The translations under genes and the position numbers were made by a program. Shown here in pieces: positions 43,818 through 52,334 of a DNA stretch of 64,000 nt. Source of the stretch: Thermoplasmata archaeon. Lineage in GTDB: Archaea; Thermoplasmatota; Thermoplasmata; Lutacidiplasmatales; UBA184. The stretch covers positions 124,001-188,000 of the forward strand of contig JAKIWE010000002.1 in assembly GCA_022750195.1 (NCBI GenBank), in the 5' to 3' direction. A model generated the notes under the pieces. It had not been told where the DNA came from and searched no databases. It saw only the letters and a list, made by a program, of their open reading frames with translations. Position 1 is the stretch's first letter; each line of letters begins with the position of its first letter.

Positions 43818-44033
43818 GTGGAGCCAAAGGAACGGGAGCTCCTCACCGGGATGGGCAACTGCTACGAGGCGTGTCACGACGACTTCGAGGCGACCGTCGG
43901 GATGGTCTCCGGCTCTCGCGACCGCACCGCGGAAGATGTGATCGCCACGCTCCGAACCATGAGGCAGAGGTACGGAAACGAACCCGAGTACCTCGCCCTC
44001 CGGCGACGGTTCCCAGCCGAGTTCCCCGTCTGA
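43818..44033 (+). CDS. Small conserved-looking helical protein (71 aa)
   Basis: Begins MEPKERELLTGMGNCYEACH, then helices ending RRRFPAEFPV; it has two Cys close together (NCYEACHDDFE) and no membrane segment. The GTG at 43818 fits the TATA box; the ATG at 43851 is the alternative. It starts the little cluster with the diiron-type enzyme (ATG one base after this stop) and the Ta0938-like protein. Function unknown. Confidence 0.65.
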   Translation: MEPKERELLTGMGNCYEACHDDFEATVGMVSGSRDRTAEDVIATLRTMRQRYGNEPEYLALRRRFPAEFPV

Positions 44034-44034
44034 C

Positions 44035-44946
44035 ATGCCCGCCGTGCCCCAGGTCTGTCCGGTCTGTCGCCGCGCGACAGCTCCGCCCGGGATGGAGGGT
44101 CTCGCACTCCACCTCACTAGCGAGGCCGCGAAGAGTCACTCGGAGCACGTGCGCTGGCTGAACCAGAACCTGACCAAGCTCCGGGAGGAACCTCCGGCGA
44201 TCGCCCGACGGCTCGAGGCGTTCTACGCGGTCGGTCCCGAGGGTCTGCCGAGCTGGATCAAGCGCCGGTTCATCGCCCGCTTCTTCGGAGCGCGGCCCCA
44301 TCCGTTCGTCCTTGCCCTCCAGCACCCGAGCCGCGCGGTCCTGCTGGGCTACGCGATCGAGCACCAACACTTCCTACGCCAGTGGGTGCGCTCCTGTGGT
44401 TTCGTCCTCGCGCGCAGCGACGAGCCCGAGGTCGTGCGGTACGAGATCGACAACCTGAACACCGAGTTCGGAGGGGTGGGGACGGCGTCCCCCGCGCACT
44501 ACGAGCTCCTGCTCGCGATGGGGGAAGCGTTGGGCGTGCCGAAAGCGACGATCGTCGGCACGCCGCCGCTTCGCCGGACGCGGGACGCGATCGCCGAGTG
44601 GGACGACATCGCCCGCCACGCCTCGTGGGTCGCGGCCATGGGTGCGTTCCATTCCCTCGAACTGATCGCCCACCGGGACCTGACGCGCGTCGGAGCGACC
44701 CTGCACTACTTCGACCCGACGATCCTCTCGGGCTCCGAGATCTCGGACGCCGCCAAGGCGTTCCTCAGGGAGGGGTACGAGGCGGACGTGGGCCACGCCG
44801 AGCAGGCGCTCGCCCTCGTCGATAGGTTCGCGGTCTCTCCGGAGTTGCGCTCCGAGGTGCAGTCGACGTTTCTCCGGTCCGTCGACCTGTTCGATGACTA
44901 CCTGATGGCTCGGCTCGAGCGGGCGGAGCAGTTTGAAGCTGCGTGA
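44035..44946 (+). CDS. Haem-oxygenase-like diiron (iron-containing redox) enzyme with zinc finger (303 aa)
   Basis: The N-terminal CPVC and a later His (GLALHL) suggest a small zinc finger. The rest is the all-helical TenA/PqqC-type fold of the iron-containing redox enzyme family, with metal-ligand-like positions in YAIEHQHFLRQW, EIDNLNTEFGG, AMGAFHSLE and VGHAEQALALVD. Members oxidise small molecules with a diiron centre or bind cofactors. The substrate is unknown. It starts one base after its 71-aa neighbour and overlaps the next gene by 14 bases: a tight operon. Confidence 0.75.
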   Translation: MPAVPQVCPVCRRATAPPGMEGLALHLTSEAAKSHSEHVRWLNQNLTKLREEPPAIARRLEAFYAVGPEGLPSWIKRRFIARFFGARPHPFVLALQHPSRAVLLGYAIEHQHFLRQWVRSCGFVLARSDEPEVVRYEIDNLNTEFGGVGTASPAHYELLLAMGEALGVPKATIVGTPPLRRTRDAIAEWDDIARHASWVAAMGAFHSLELIAHRDLTRVGATLHYFDPTILSGSEISDAAKAFLREGYEADVGHAEQALALVDRFAVSPELRSEVQSTFLRSVDLFDDYLMARLERAEQFEAA

Positions 44947-45241
44947 GGACGGCTGCGCGCTCTGCGGTTCGACGTGGGGCGACTACTGGACCGAGATCGA
45001 CGGGGAGCGCCGATTCTTTTGCTGCGAGCTCTGCGCGCTACAGTTCGGCCACCTTCTGGCTTCCATCCGTAACGAACTCGGGGACGGTCGCGTGGACGGC
45101 GTCGCGATCGAGGGAGATCGTCGCGGGCGTACCGTCGCGGTCGAGCATCCTGGCGGCCCGAGCCGTTTTTCGTTCTACTTCGGTGGAGAGGGCGAAGTCC
45201 GCCGGTTTCGGCGAACTACCCCTTCCCCCCCGCCGAGCTGA
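44933..45241 (+). CDS. Ta0938-like zinc-binding protein (102 aa)
   Basis: MKLREDGCALCGSTWGDYW and FFCCELCALQFG give the CxxC...CCxxC zinc site described for Thermoplasma acidophilum Ta0938. The C-terminal part is strand-rich (RFSFYFGGEGEVRRF). The TTG at 44933 is the only start upstream of the cysteines and implies a 14-base overlap with the diiron-type gene. The physical link suggests that they work together; the job is not known. Confidence 0.78.
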   Translation: MKLREDGCALCGSTWGDYWTEIDGERRFFCCELCALQFGHLLASIRNELGDGRVDGVAIEGDRRGRTVAVEHPGGPSRFSFYFGGEGEVRRFRRTTPSPPPS

Positions 45242-45336
45242 TCGGCCCCACCGACCCGCCGGGCCGAAAGGCTGGAACTCGTGCAGGTACCGCGGGGCGC
45301 CCGCCGTTATCTAGACCCGGTAGCGTCGGTCGCATC

Positions 45337-46023
45337 GTGATGGGCCGGACGAAAGGGGCCAGGAAACGGTACGACTTTCACGCGCACACCTTCCTCAGCG
45401 ATGGTGAGAACTCTCCGACCGACATGTGGAGCGCCGCCGAGCGGGTCGGTCACCGAGTGCTGGCGCTGACCGACCACGTCGCCCTCGAGGACCCTACGCC
45501 ACTGCTCCGGCGGCTAGCCGAAGAGGCTGGCGCCTACGAGAACGGACCGATGACGACGCTGATCGGTGTGGAGCTGTCGAAGGTGCCCGCCTCGAAGATC
45601 GCGGAGGCAGCCCGGCGCGCCCGCCAAGCGGGGGCGCAGATCGTGATCGTCCACGGAGAAACGCTGATGGAATACGTCCCGCCCGGGACCAACCATGCCG
45701 CGCTCGCGGCCCCGGACGTCGACCTGCTCGCCCACCCCGGACTGTTGACCGAAAAAGACGCCGACCTCGCCCATGCCCAGGGCAAGGTGCTCGAGCTGAG
45801 TGCGCGACGGATGCACGGCCTGACGAACGGTCACGTCGCGTCGCTGGCCGTGGCGAGCGGCGTGGACGTGGTCGTTGATTCGGACGCGCACCGGTTCGAC
45901 GAACTGGTCCCCCTCGAGCTGGCCCGACGGATCGCCCAGGGGGCCGGCTTGCAACCCGACCGCGTGGCCGCCGCCCTGGAAGAGGCGCCACGGCGGCTGG
46001 TCAAGCGGTGCGCGAGCTCCTGA
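45337..46023 (+). CDS. PHP-domain hydrolase, histidinol-phosphatase-like (228 aa)
   Basis: Metal ligands in PHP order: YDFHAHTFLSDGENSP, ALTDHVALEDP, GVELSK, IVIVHGETLM, LLAHPGLL and VVVDSDAHRFDEL. It differs clearly from the PHP protein at 22803 (that one has VSRDS and GSDAHDS). A TATA-like GTTATCTA (45306-45313) precedes the GTG-ATG pair at 45337/45340 by 28 bp, so the start is one of these two. Phosphoesterase of unknown substrate. Confidence 0.88.
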   Translation: MMGRTKGARKRYDFHAHTFLSDGENSPTDMWSAAERVGHRVLALTDHVALEDPTPLLRRLAEEAGAYENGPMTTLIGVELSKVPASKIAEAARRARQAGAQIVIVHGETLMEYVPPGTNHAALAAPDVDLLAHPGLLTEKDADLAHAQGKVLELSARRMHGLTNGHVASLAVASGVDVVVDSDAHRFDELVPLELARRIAQGAGLQPDRVAAALEEAPRRLVKRCASS

Positions 46024-46072
46024 TCCAGACCGCTCGCGAAAGGGTCAATCGCCCGCGGCTTTCGGCTGATCG

Positions 46073-47245
46073 ATGGCGACGGAGGAGCGAGGGATCCTGG
46101 TCCTCGGCGCCGGCTACGCCGGTCTGAGCTTCGCCCACGCGGCCCGACGGGCGGGTCGCGGGCGATTCCCCGTGACGGTGGTCGATCGCCACCCGTTCCA
46201 CGTGCTACGGACCGAACTCTACGAGGTGGGCGAGATCGCTCGCGATCCGGAGCACCTGGACGCTTGGGCCGTGCCGTTCACGCAGGCGCTCGACGACCCC
46301 GCGCTCGGGCAGATCGTCGGGGAGGTCGAGTCGATCGACCTGGAACGACATTGCGTCCGCGTCTCGGGGGAGGAGGTCCCCTACGGCGCGCTGGCGATCT
46401 GCCTCGGCAGCGTCCCGGCGTACTACGGCGTCCCCGGCGCGGAGGCCGAGACGCACCAGGTCTACCGGATGGCGGGCGCGCGGCGGTTGGGGGCCGCGCT
46501 GCGCCAGCTCGAGATCGAATCCGCCTCGTGGACCGACCTCCGCCGACCGGAGGTGGTGGTGATCGGGGGCGGCTCGACCGGTACGGAGGTCGCCGCCGAG
46601 ATCGCGACCGTCGATTGGCCGACGATCGTCGGCGTCGCCGCCAGGGAGCCGCACGTCCGACTCGTGACCGGCAAGATCCCGTTCCTCGATGGGATGCCCG
46701 AGGGTCTCGTCCGACACGCGCGCCGTCTCCTCGTCAAATCCGGCGTCGAGCTCATCGAGGGACTCAACGTCGAGCGGGTCGAGCCGAAGGTCGCTCACCT
46801 CGAAGGGGGGATGCGCCTGCCGTTCGATCTCGCGATCTGGTGCGCCGGGGTTCAGGTGCCCCCGATCGTGCGGGCCCTCCCGACCGCCCACGGGCGCGCC
46901 GGCCGGCTGGCCGTCGACGAACACCTCGAGCTGCCGCAGTGGCCCGGCGTCTTCGGCGTCGGCGACGTGATCGAGTTCAAGGACCCCGCCACCGGGATGC
47001 TCGTCCCCGCCACCGCCCAGGCGGCGCTGGCCGAGGCGCCGGTCGCCGGGAGGAACGCGGTGGCCCGGCTCCAGCGGAAAGCCCTCCAGCCGTTCCGCTA
47101 CCGAGAGAAAGGGGTGATCGTCTCGGTGGGGGTAGGACGCGGGGCTGGGAGGGTGGCCAAGGTGACGGTCTGGGGGAGCCCGGCGGCGCTCCTCGCGGCG
47201 CTCCAGCAGAAGGAGTACGCCCGTCGCGTACGCCACGGGCGCTGA
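46073..47245 (+). CDS. NAD(P)/FAD oxidoreductase, NDH-2/SQR-like (390 aa)
   Basis: Two dinucleotide-binding motifs: ILVLGAGYAGLSFAHAAR for FAD and VVVIGGGSTGTEVAAE for NAD. GVFGVGDVIEF is the third FAD contact, and AQAALAEAPVAGRN is typical of type II NADH:quinone oxidoreductases. No transmembrane helix; the C-terminus VTVWGSPAALLAALQQKEYARR could be the amphipathic membrane-docking helix. Either NADH dehydrogenase or sulfide:quinone reductase; the Cys pair typical of SQR is not seen, which favours NDH-2. Confidence 0.88.
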   Translation: MATEERGILVLGAGYAGLSFAHAARRAGRGRFPVTVVDRHPFHVLRTELYEVGEIARDPEHLDAWAVPFTQALDDPALGQIVGEVESIDLERHCVRVSGEEVPYGALAICLGSVPAYYGVPGAEAETHQVYRMAGARRLGAALRQLEIESASWTDLRRPEVVVIGGGSTGTEVAAEIATVDWPTIVGVAAREPHVRLVTGKIPFLDGMPEGLVRHARRLLVKSGVELIEGLNVERVEPKVAHLEGGMRLPFDLAIWCAGVQVPPIVRALPTAHGRAGRLAVDEHLELPQWPGVFGVGDVIEFKDPATGMLVPATAQAALAEAPVAGRNAVARLQRKALQPFRYREKGVIVSVGVGRGAGRVAKVTVWGSPAALLAALQQKEYARRVRHGR

Positions 47246-47303
47246 CCGCCCGAGAGCCGCTCACGCGGGGTGACGAGGCCCCGAGCGGCGAGGCGCGCGA
47301 CCG

Positions 47304-47603
47304 CTACAGCTCCTTGATGATCCGGTCGAGCTCTTTGGCGACCTTGTCGAACTCGTCCGCGACCTTGTGGGCCGCTTTCTTCGCCGAGCCCGTGGGGTCC
47401 TTGACGGCCGTCTCGGCCTTGGCGGCGAGCCGCCGGGACAACGACGCCGCGTTCGACGCGAGCTCCTTCGCCGCCTTCTTCAGCTCGTCAGCGACCTGCT
47501 CCCCGGTGAGGGGGGGCGGAGGCGGAAGGAACACTTTGGCTCCGCAGGCCGGGCAAGAGGCGGCCCCGACCGGCAACTCCTTTCCACAGTTCTGGCAGTA
47601 CAT
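47304..47603 (-). CDS. Zinc-ribbon plus helical-tail protein (99 aa)
   Basis: MYCQNCGKELPVGAASCPAC is a zinc ribbon (two CxxC pairs), followed by a Pro linker and a charged, Lys/Ala-rich helix to the end that looks like a coiled coil (LKKAAKELASNAASLSRRLA). GGAG ten bases before the ATG is a visible Shine-Dalgarno. Likely a small adaptor or membrane-surface protein; function unknown. Confidence 0.8.
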   Translation of the reverse strand: MYCQNCGKELPVGAASCPACGAKVFLPPPPPLTGEQVADELKKAAKELASNAASLSRRLAAKAETAVKDPTGSAKKAAHKVADEFDKVAKELDRIIKEL

Positions 47604-47778
47604 CGAGCGCTCCTATCCGGTTACTGTGGGACCCTACTTACCGCAGGAGGGTTCGCAAAGTTCGCAGCCTGGAAGGACGTAACAAGGGTGCTATCGGTCT
47701 AGGCTCCGCGCCGTGGCCGCTGTCCTCGGGAGCGGCGGGACGCCCGTCGGGGCGTGGTTCTGCCGACCCTTGCTCCGA

Positions 47779-48048
47779 CTACGTCGGGGGTGTAGGGCGG
47801 GGGGGCGGCGGGGCGCCCGCGCGGCGTGGCTGGTACCGGTAGAGAAGAAAGACCAAGATGGCGGCGTACAGTAACACGCCCCCCACGATGGCGACGATCA
47901 CAGAACCGAGTTGGGTAGGCGGCCCCGGTGGAGAAACATACCCAAGTACGGCCGAGAGCGCAATCGTGGCGGCGAGGCCAGCGAAGATCTGAGCGCCGGT
48001 CGGACGGCGCTTGTAGAACGCCAGCGAGATCAATCCCGGAAGGATCAT
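47779..48048 (-). CDS. Small two-helix membrane protein (89 aa)
   Basis: From ATG 48048 it reads MILPGLISLAFYKRRPTGAQ, then two hydrophobic segments (IFAGLAATIALSAVLGYV and SVIVAIVGGVLLYAAILVFLLY) and a basic Pro-rich tail. The frame is open up to ATG 48138, but the extra 30 residues look non-coding. Unknown function. Confidence 0.5.
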   Translation of the reverse strand: MILPGLISLAFYKRRPTGAQIFAGLAATIALSAVLGYVSPPGPPTQLGSVIVAIVGGVLLYAAILVFLLYRYQPRRAGAPPPPRPTPPT

Positions 48049-48255
48049 CCCTTCCGCAATGCCTCGGTCGGGAAAAGGCAGGCCGCTGCGTCCCACCCGT
48101 GGATGCGTGCTATGCGCCTGCATCCACGCTAACCGCATCGCGCGACGCGGACCTGGTTCGCCGGGGAGGGCATGAGCGGTCTCGATAGGGGCGTCGGGGT
48201 GGATTCCAACCTGGACCGAGCACGCCGACCGTCGAGCGATGGCCAGGGGGGAGTG

Positions 48256-48777
48256 TCAGGGGATCGACACGGTGAGCAGCTCTGAAAACGGGCAGCCGTC
48301 CGCATAGGAGCCGACGTCGGCGACCCGGAGAGTGTCGTTGCGGAGGTTGGTGGGGATCGTCAGCAAACTGAACGTATCCTGCGAAGTAAGCGGCAGCGAG
48401 CCTCCCGCGCTCCAGTTGCCGGCCGTCGGTCCGTAGATCGTGTAGATGCCGATCGTGGACCCGCCGTGGTCCAACATGTGGGCCGCCCAATCCGGATCGG
48501 CGGAGACCGGCTGTCCGCTCGATGTTTGCACCCCAAACTTCAGGTCCTGGAGAGGCGACGGGGGCGACACACTGGCGATGGTAAAGTTGTACCAATGGTC
48601 CGTGCCGACCGATTGCTCCGTCGGGCTGCTGAAGGCGATTACAGTCCCCAGCGGCGTGTTGCCCGAGTAAGTGGGATTACAGTCGACGGGAGTCGGCAAC
48701 GATTCCCAGGAGATCGCCGCAGCCGCGGCGATTCCGACGACGACGGCCACAGCGGACCACCAGCCCCTGCCTTTCAT
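48256..48777 (-). CDS. Membrane-anchored pilin-like ectodomain protein (173 aa)
   Basis: A short basic head, one helix (WWSAVAVVVGIAAAAAIS) and an ectodomain with LQDLKFGVQTSSGQPV, similar in pattern to LSNLGFHLASPNGTRL of the protein at 13906. Two Cys (VDCNPTYSG and DGCPFSE) may bond. Start ATG 48777, or ATG 48792 six codons... earlier by five residues. Probably extracellular; function unknown. Confidence 0.65.
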   Translation of the reverse strand: MKGRGWWSAVAVVVGIAAAAAISWESLPTPVDCNPTYSGNTPLGTVIAFSSPTEQSVGTDHWYNFTIASVSPPSPLQDLKFGVQTSSGQPVSADPDWAAHMLDHGGSTIGIYTIYGPTAGNWSAGGSLPLTSQDTFSLLTIPTNLRNDTLRVADVGSYADGCPFSELLTVSIP

Positions 48778-48984
48778 CTCGCAGAGTACCATGGGTGGGA
48801 GGGCGGTTGAAAGCTTGTCCACCTCGGAGAAGATGAGCGCGCGCCGCCGACTCCCTTGGCGGATCGAGTGCGTTGGGACGAGGCCCGAAGAGGGAGCTGC
48901 GCGGACGACGAGGTCCGCACCAAGTCGAATCCGACCGGCGGGGCCGATGCTCGGCCGACCGGAGGCCCGACGCCGTAGGTCGCG

Positions 48985-49755
48985 ATGAAGGATGCGGCGG
49001 ACGTTCCACCCATGGACCGGGGCGCGCCCCCTTGGGGGTCCAACATCCTCGCGCCGGCCCCTCCGGGCCCGAGGCACAGCCGCTGGGTGCTCGACCTACC
49101 GAGCCCCGCCTTCCTCGGCGCTCTTGCGTCCTCGCAGCGTGTCGTTGCCAACGTCCCCGGCGAGCAGTTCGCCCTCGACCTTCAGGCCCACCTCGTCGCC
49201 CGAGATTTCCAGGTCGCCCGATCGACCCGGCTGCACGGTTCCCGGCAGTGGGGTGCCGCCGGATTCGTCGGGTCGGTCGGGGTCGTCCTCGCTGAGCGGG
49301 GGCTCCAGCTCGATCGAACCCTCACGCGACGGCTCCGAGTCCAGACCCTCGCCTTGGCCGCAGGCTTCTTCGCGCTCGTCGGGCTGACGGTCCTCCTCCG
49401 GTACGCGCGGTGGTCGATCCCGTGGTACCTCGCCCTTCCGTTCGCCCTCGCGGTGCCGGTGGTGGGGCTGCTAGCGTTCTTTCGGCTGGGCACGAACGCG
49501 TTCTGGTCCGAAGTGATCTATGTCGCCGTTGGGACCGGTGGACCGGGCGACGGGGGTGCTCCTTCAACGGGAGGCGCCGAACCCGGTCTCCTGGTTCGGG
49601 GGTGGGCCGGCCTGGTCTGCAGCCAGAACGGAGGCACCCAACGGCTCGTCATCCGCTCTCCAAAGCGCGGTTTTCCGTCCTCGTCCCTCTCGGAGGTGCT
49701 CGACGAACTGCTCGACGAAGGCGTGCGGGCATCCTCCCCGCCTCTGCGAGCCTAG
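48985..49755 (+). CDS. Two-helix membrane protein (256 aa)
   Basis: Soluble N-terminal part (1-110), then two helices (ALAAGFFALVGLTVLLRYARW and WYLALPFALAVPVVGLLAFF, about 123-165), then a strand-rich cytoplasmic tail with a long Gly/Pro loop. No motif recognised. ATG 48985 is followed by another candidate at 49012; the first 35 residues are Pro-rich and uncertain. Confidence 0.6.
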   Translation: MKDAADVPPMDRGAPPWGSNILAPAPPGPRHSRWVLDLPSPAFLGALASSQRVVANVPGEQFALDLQAHLVARDFQVARSTRLHGSRQWGAAGFVGSVGVVLAERGLQLDRTLTRRLRVQTLALAAGFFALVGLTVLLRYARWSIPWYLALPFALAVPVVGLLAFFRLGTNAFWSEVIYVAVGTGGPGDGGAPSTGGAEPGLLVRGWAGLVCSQNGGTQRLVIRSPKRGFPSSSLSEVLDELLDEGVRASSPPLRA

Positions 49756-49803
49756 GACCGGGACCGGCTTCGTGGCGTTCGGACGACTGGTTGGAACTCG
49801 ACC

Positions 49804-49811
49804 CTTTATTC
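49804..49811 (+). promoter_or_regulatory. TATA box of the GNAT gene
   Basis: CTTTATTC is centred about 25 bp before the ATG at 49832, which selects that start over upstream in-frame codons. Confidence 0.5.
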
Positions 49812-49831
49812 CCCCCTTCCATCGATGTCCG

Positions 49832-50347
49832 ATGCTCCGCCTCGAACCGATGAGTCGGCCAGAGTTTCAGGCGTCGGTCGAGCGGGCGATCCCTCGTCAT
49901 GCGGGCGACAGCGCGCGGCGAGGCCGCTGGACGGAAGCAGCGGCGCTCGAGGCGAGCCAACGCGAGTTCGCCGAGCTGCTCCCGCAGGGCTTCGATACCC
50001 CCGCGTTCCATTTCTGCACCGTCGTGAACGACGCGGACGGCGCAGGCGTCGGCGAGACGTGGTACCGCGTCCAGGAAAAAGGCGGCAAGCTCCATTTCTG
50101 GGTCGATTGGATCTGGATCGATCCACCGTTCCGCCGCCGAGGGTACGCCAGCGAGGTCCTCCTCCTGTTGGCCGGCCGTGCGGCCTCGCTGGGCGCAGAC
50201 CGAATCGGTTTGAGCGTCGCCGACGATAACGCCAGTGCGAAGGCGCTGTACGCGAAACTCGGATTCAAGCCGTGGTCCGCCCAGTTGATGAAAGAGCTTC
50301 CACCGGTGGCGGCGAGTTCGACCCGGGCGAACCCGAAGCCCAAATAG
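49832..50347 (+). CDS. GNAT-family N-acetyltransferase (171 aa)
   Basis: The acetyl-CoA-binding motif A is IWIDPPFRRRGYASEVLLLL (R-x-x-G-x-A type); before it come the strands of the N-terminal half (TPAFHFCTVV, GKLHFWVDW) and after it the motif B region ADDNASAKALYAKLGFKPW. The substrate is unknown. TAG at 50345 overlaps the TATA-like box of the next gene. Confidence 0.9.
   Translation: MLRLEPMSRPEFQASVERAIPRHAGDSARRGRWTEAAALEASQREFAELLPQGFDTPAFHFCTVVNDADGAGVGETWYRVQEKGGKLHFWVDWIWIDPPFRRRGYASEVLLLLAGRAASLGADRIGLSVADDNASAKALYAKLGFKPWSAQLMKELPPVAASSTRANPKPK
50340..50347 (+). promoter_or_regulatory. TATA box inside the GNAT stop codon
   Basis: CCAAATAG is centred about 29 bp before ATG 50373 and contains the TAG of the preceding gene, the same arrangement as at 18288. 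Confidence 0.4.
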
Positions 50348-50372
50348 CGCGGCCCGATGGGCCGCGCCGGCT

Positions 50373-51248
50373 ATGGTCGGCGCGCGAACCCAGACGCCCC
50401 GCCAACGCCGCCGGCACGTCCGGCGCTCCTTCGAGGGGCGGGTCGAAGCCGAGTGGGGGCGGTATGCCGGAAACGCTCAACGGGTCCTACGGAGGACCCT
50501 GCGCGAGCGGTTTCTCACCCGTCACTTGGGCCGGTCCCGGGATATCGTTCTCGAACTGGGACCCGGCCCCGGCCGATTCACCTCCGTCATTCGGCGCTCG
50601 ACACGAACCCGCGTGGCCGCCGTTGACCTCTCCCTGGCGAGCCTGCGCTCCGCCCGGCGACGAACCGGTCGCCAACCGGCCCGGGCCCCCATCGACTGGA
50701 TCCAGGGCGCTGGGGAGCTGCTCCCGTTCCGAAACCGGACCGTCGACGCAGCGGTCGTCCTAGGGAACATCGTGAACTTCGCCGCCGCGGACGGACCGGC
50801 ACTCCTTCAGGAACTAGGCCGAGTCGTCAAGCGGCAAGGATTGTTCGTCGCCGATTTCGCCTCCCCGGCGGGGGCCACTCACGAGTTCTTCCACGTGGCG
50901 GCCCAACGACGATTGCTCCGTCGGATTTTGCGGCGTCCCGACTGGTACTTCGTCGATCAAGTGCTCCGCACCGGCTACCAACCGTACGCGCCGACCCGCC
51001 TCGCACGTTGGGAGTTCCGGTTCTACACCGTCGGCGAGGTCGAGGAGGAGCTCGCTCGCGCTGGGTTCCGTGCGTTCGATGCGATGAGCATCGCGCCAGT
51101 GGCCGCGTTCGAGGACCGCGTCGCGGCGATCGCCCGCCGAGAGCCGCGGACTTGGGAGAACCTGCTACGGACCGAGGAGAAGGTGGGCCGGCGGGTCGGC
51201 GCGCTCGAGACCGGCCACGGGTTCATGGTCGCCGCGGTACGGCGTTAG
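50373..51248 (+). CDS. Class I SAM-dependent methyltransferase (291 aa)
   Basis: The SAM-binding motif is VLELGPGPGRFTSVI (about 59-73), with the acidic strand end AAVDLS after it and a motif IV-like DAAVVLGNIVNF. It resembles ubiquinone/menaquinone-type small-molecule methyltransferases; the substrate is unknown. Basic, disordered first 20 residues. Leaderless start at the ATG. Confidence 0.88.
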   Translation: MVGARTQTPRQRRRHVRRSFEGRVEAEWGRYAGNAQRVLRRTLRERFLTRHLGRSRDIVLELGPGPGRFTSVIRRSTRTRVAAVDLSLASLRSARRRTGRQPARAPIDWIQGAGELLPFRNRTVDAAVVLGNIVNFAAADGPALLQELGRVVKRQGLFVADFASPAGATHEFFHVAAQRRLLRRILRRPDWYFVDQVLRTGYQPYAPTRLARWEFRFYTVGEVEEELARAGFRAFDAMSIAPVAAFEDRVAAIARREPRTWENLLRTEEKVGRRVGALETGHGFMVAAVRR

Positions 51249-51347
51249 GGGGGAGGAAGACCTCGTCGCACCGGCACTTCCGTCCGCTCGGCACGGGACC
51301 CGTTATGGGTGAGCACGCTCGTGGGGCAACCGTCCCCTTCCGAACGA

Positions 51348-52334
51348 ATGAAGGCGCTCGTGCTCATCGGAGGCTTCGGGACCCGACTCCGGCCGATCAC
51401 GTACGCCGTCCCCAAGCAGCTGATCCCGATCGCTGGGAAGGCGATGCTCTACCACGTGCTCGACCTGCTACCCCCGGAGGTGGACGAGGCGGTGCTGGCG
51501 ACCGGTTACAAGTCGGAGGCGATCGAGGCGTACGTCCGGAGCGAACCCCCCGGGCTCCCGGTGAGGACCGTGAAGGAGACGACGCCGCTCGGCACCGGCG
51601 GTGGGATGCGCAACGCGGGGGACACGATGACCGACCCGTTCGTACTGCTCAACTCCGACGTCATCGCCGAGGTAAACGTCGCCGGCATGATCGCCCAGCA
51701 CCGGGAGCGAAAGGGGGTGGGCACGATGTCCCTCTACGAGGTCGAGGATACCCGCCCGTACGGGGTCGCGGCCCTCGGGGAGCAGGACCGCATCGTCCGG
51801 TTCGTCGAGAAACCCGAACCCGCCAACGCCCCTTCTCATTGGATCAACGCCGGCGTCTCGGTGTGGAACCGCGACGTCATCGAGAAGATCCCGACGGGGA
51901 GGCCGGTCAGCTTCGAGACCGAGATCCTTCCCGGCCTGCTCTCCGTCGGCGTCTTTGGCTACAAACTCCCCGCGTTCTGGGAGGATGCGGGGACCCCGGA
52001 GCGTCTCCTTCACGCCCAGCGACTTCTCTTCGACGCCGGCCGCGGGGTCGACGTCCACCTTCCTTCCGGGGCCGAGGGGCAGGGCCCCGTGTCGGCGGGG
52101 GAAGGGTCGATCGCCCGGGGAGCCTCCTTCGGCGGCTACGTCACCCTCGGGGCGGACGTTCGGGTCGAGCCGCTCGCGCATCTCGAGGACGCCGTCGTAA
52201 TGGAAGGCGCGGTCATCGGCGCGAACGCGGTCGTCGCCCACGCGCTCGTGGGTCCGAAGGCCGTCGTCCCGCCGGGCCAGCGGATCGAAGGAACGATCTG
52301 GGCCCCGAACGCCGAGCCCCCGAAGGCGACTTAA
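51348..52334 (+). CDS. Sugar-1-phosphate nucleotidyltransferase with left-handed beta-helix tail (328 aa)
   Basis: Activates a sugar phosphate (mannose-1-P with GTP, or glucose-1-P) for envelope glycan synthesis. The N-terminal signature is LIGGFGTRLRPIT, followed by KQLIPIAGKAMLYHVLDLLP, GTGGGMRNAG, LNSDVI and the EKP/INAGV region. From about residue 235 hexapeptide-like turns (ARGASFGGYVTLGADVRV) indicate a beta-helix. ATG 51348 is preferred to GTG 51309. Tail-to-tail overlap of four bases with the dehydrogenase gene. Confidence 0.92.
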   Translation: MKALVLIGGFGTRLRPITYAVPKQLIPIAGKAMLYHVLDLLPPEVDEAVLATGYKSEAIEAYVRSEPPGLPVRTVKETTPLGTGGGMRNAGDTMTDPFVLLNSDVIAEVNVAGMIAQHRERKGVGTMSLYEVEDTRPYGVAALGEQDRIVRFVEKPEPANAPSHWINAGVSVWNRDVIEKIPTGRPVSFETEILPGLLSVGVFGYKLPAFWEDAGTPERLLHAQRLLFDAGRGVDVHLPSGAEGQGPVSAGEGSIARGASFGGYVTLGADVRVEPLAHLEDAVVMEGAVIGANAVVAHALVGPKAVVPPGQRIEGTIWAPNAEPPKAT

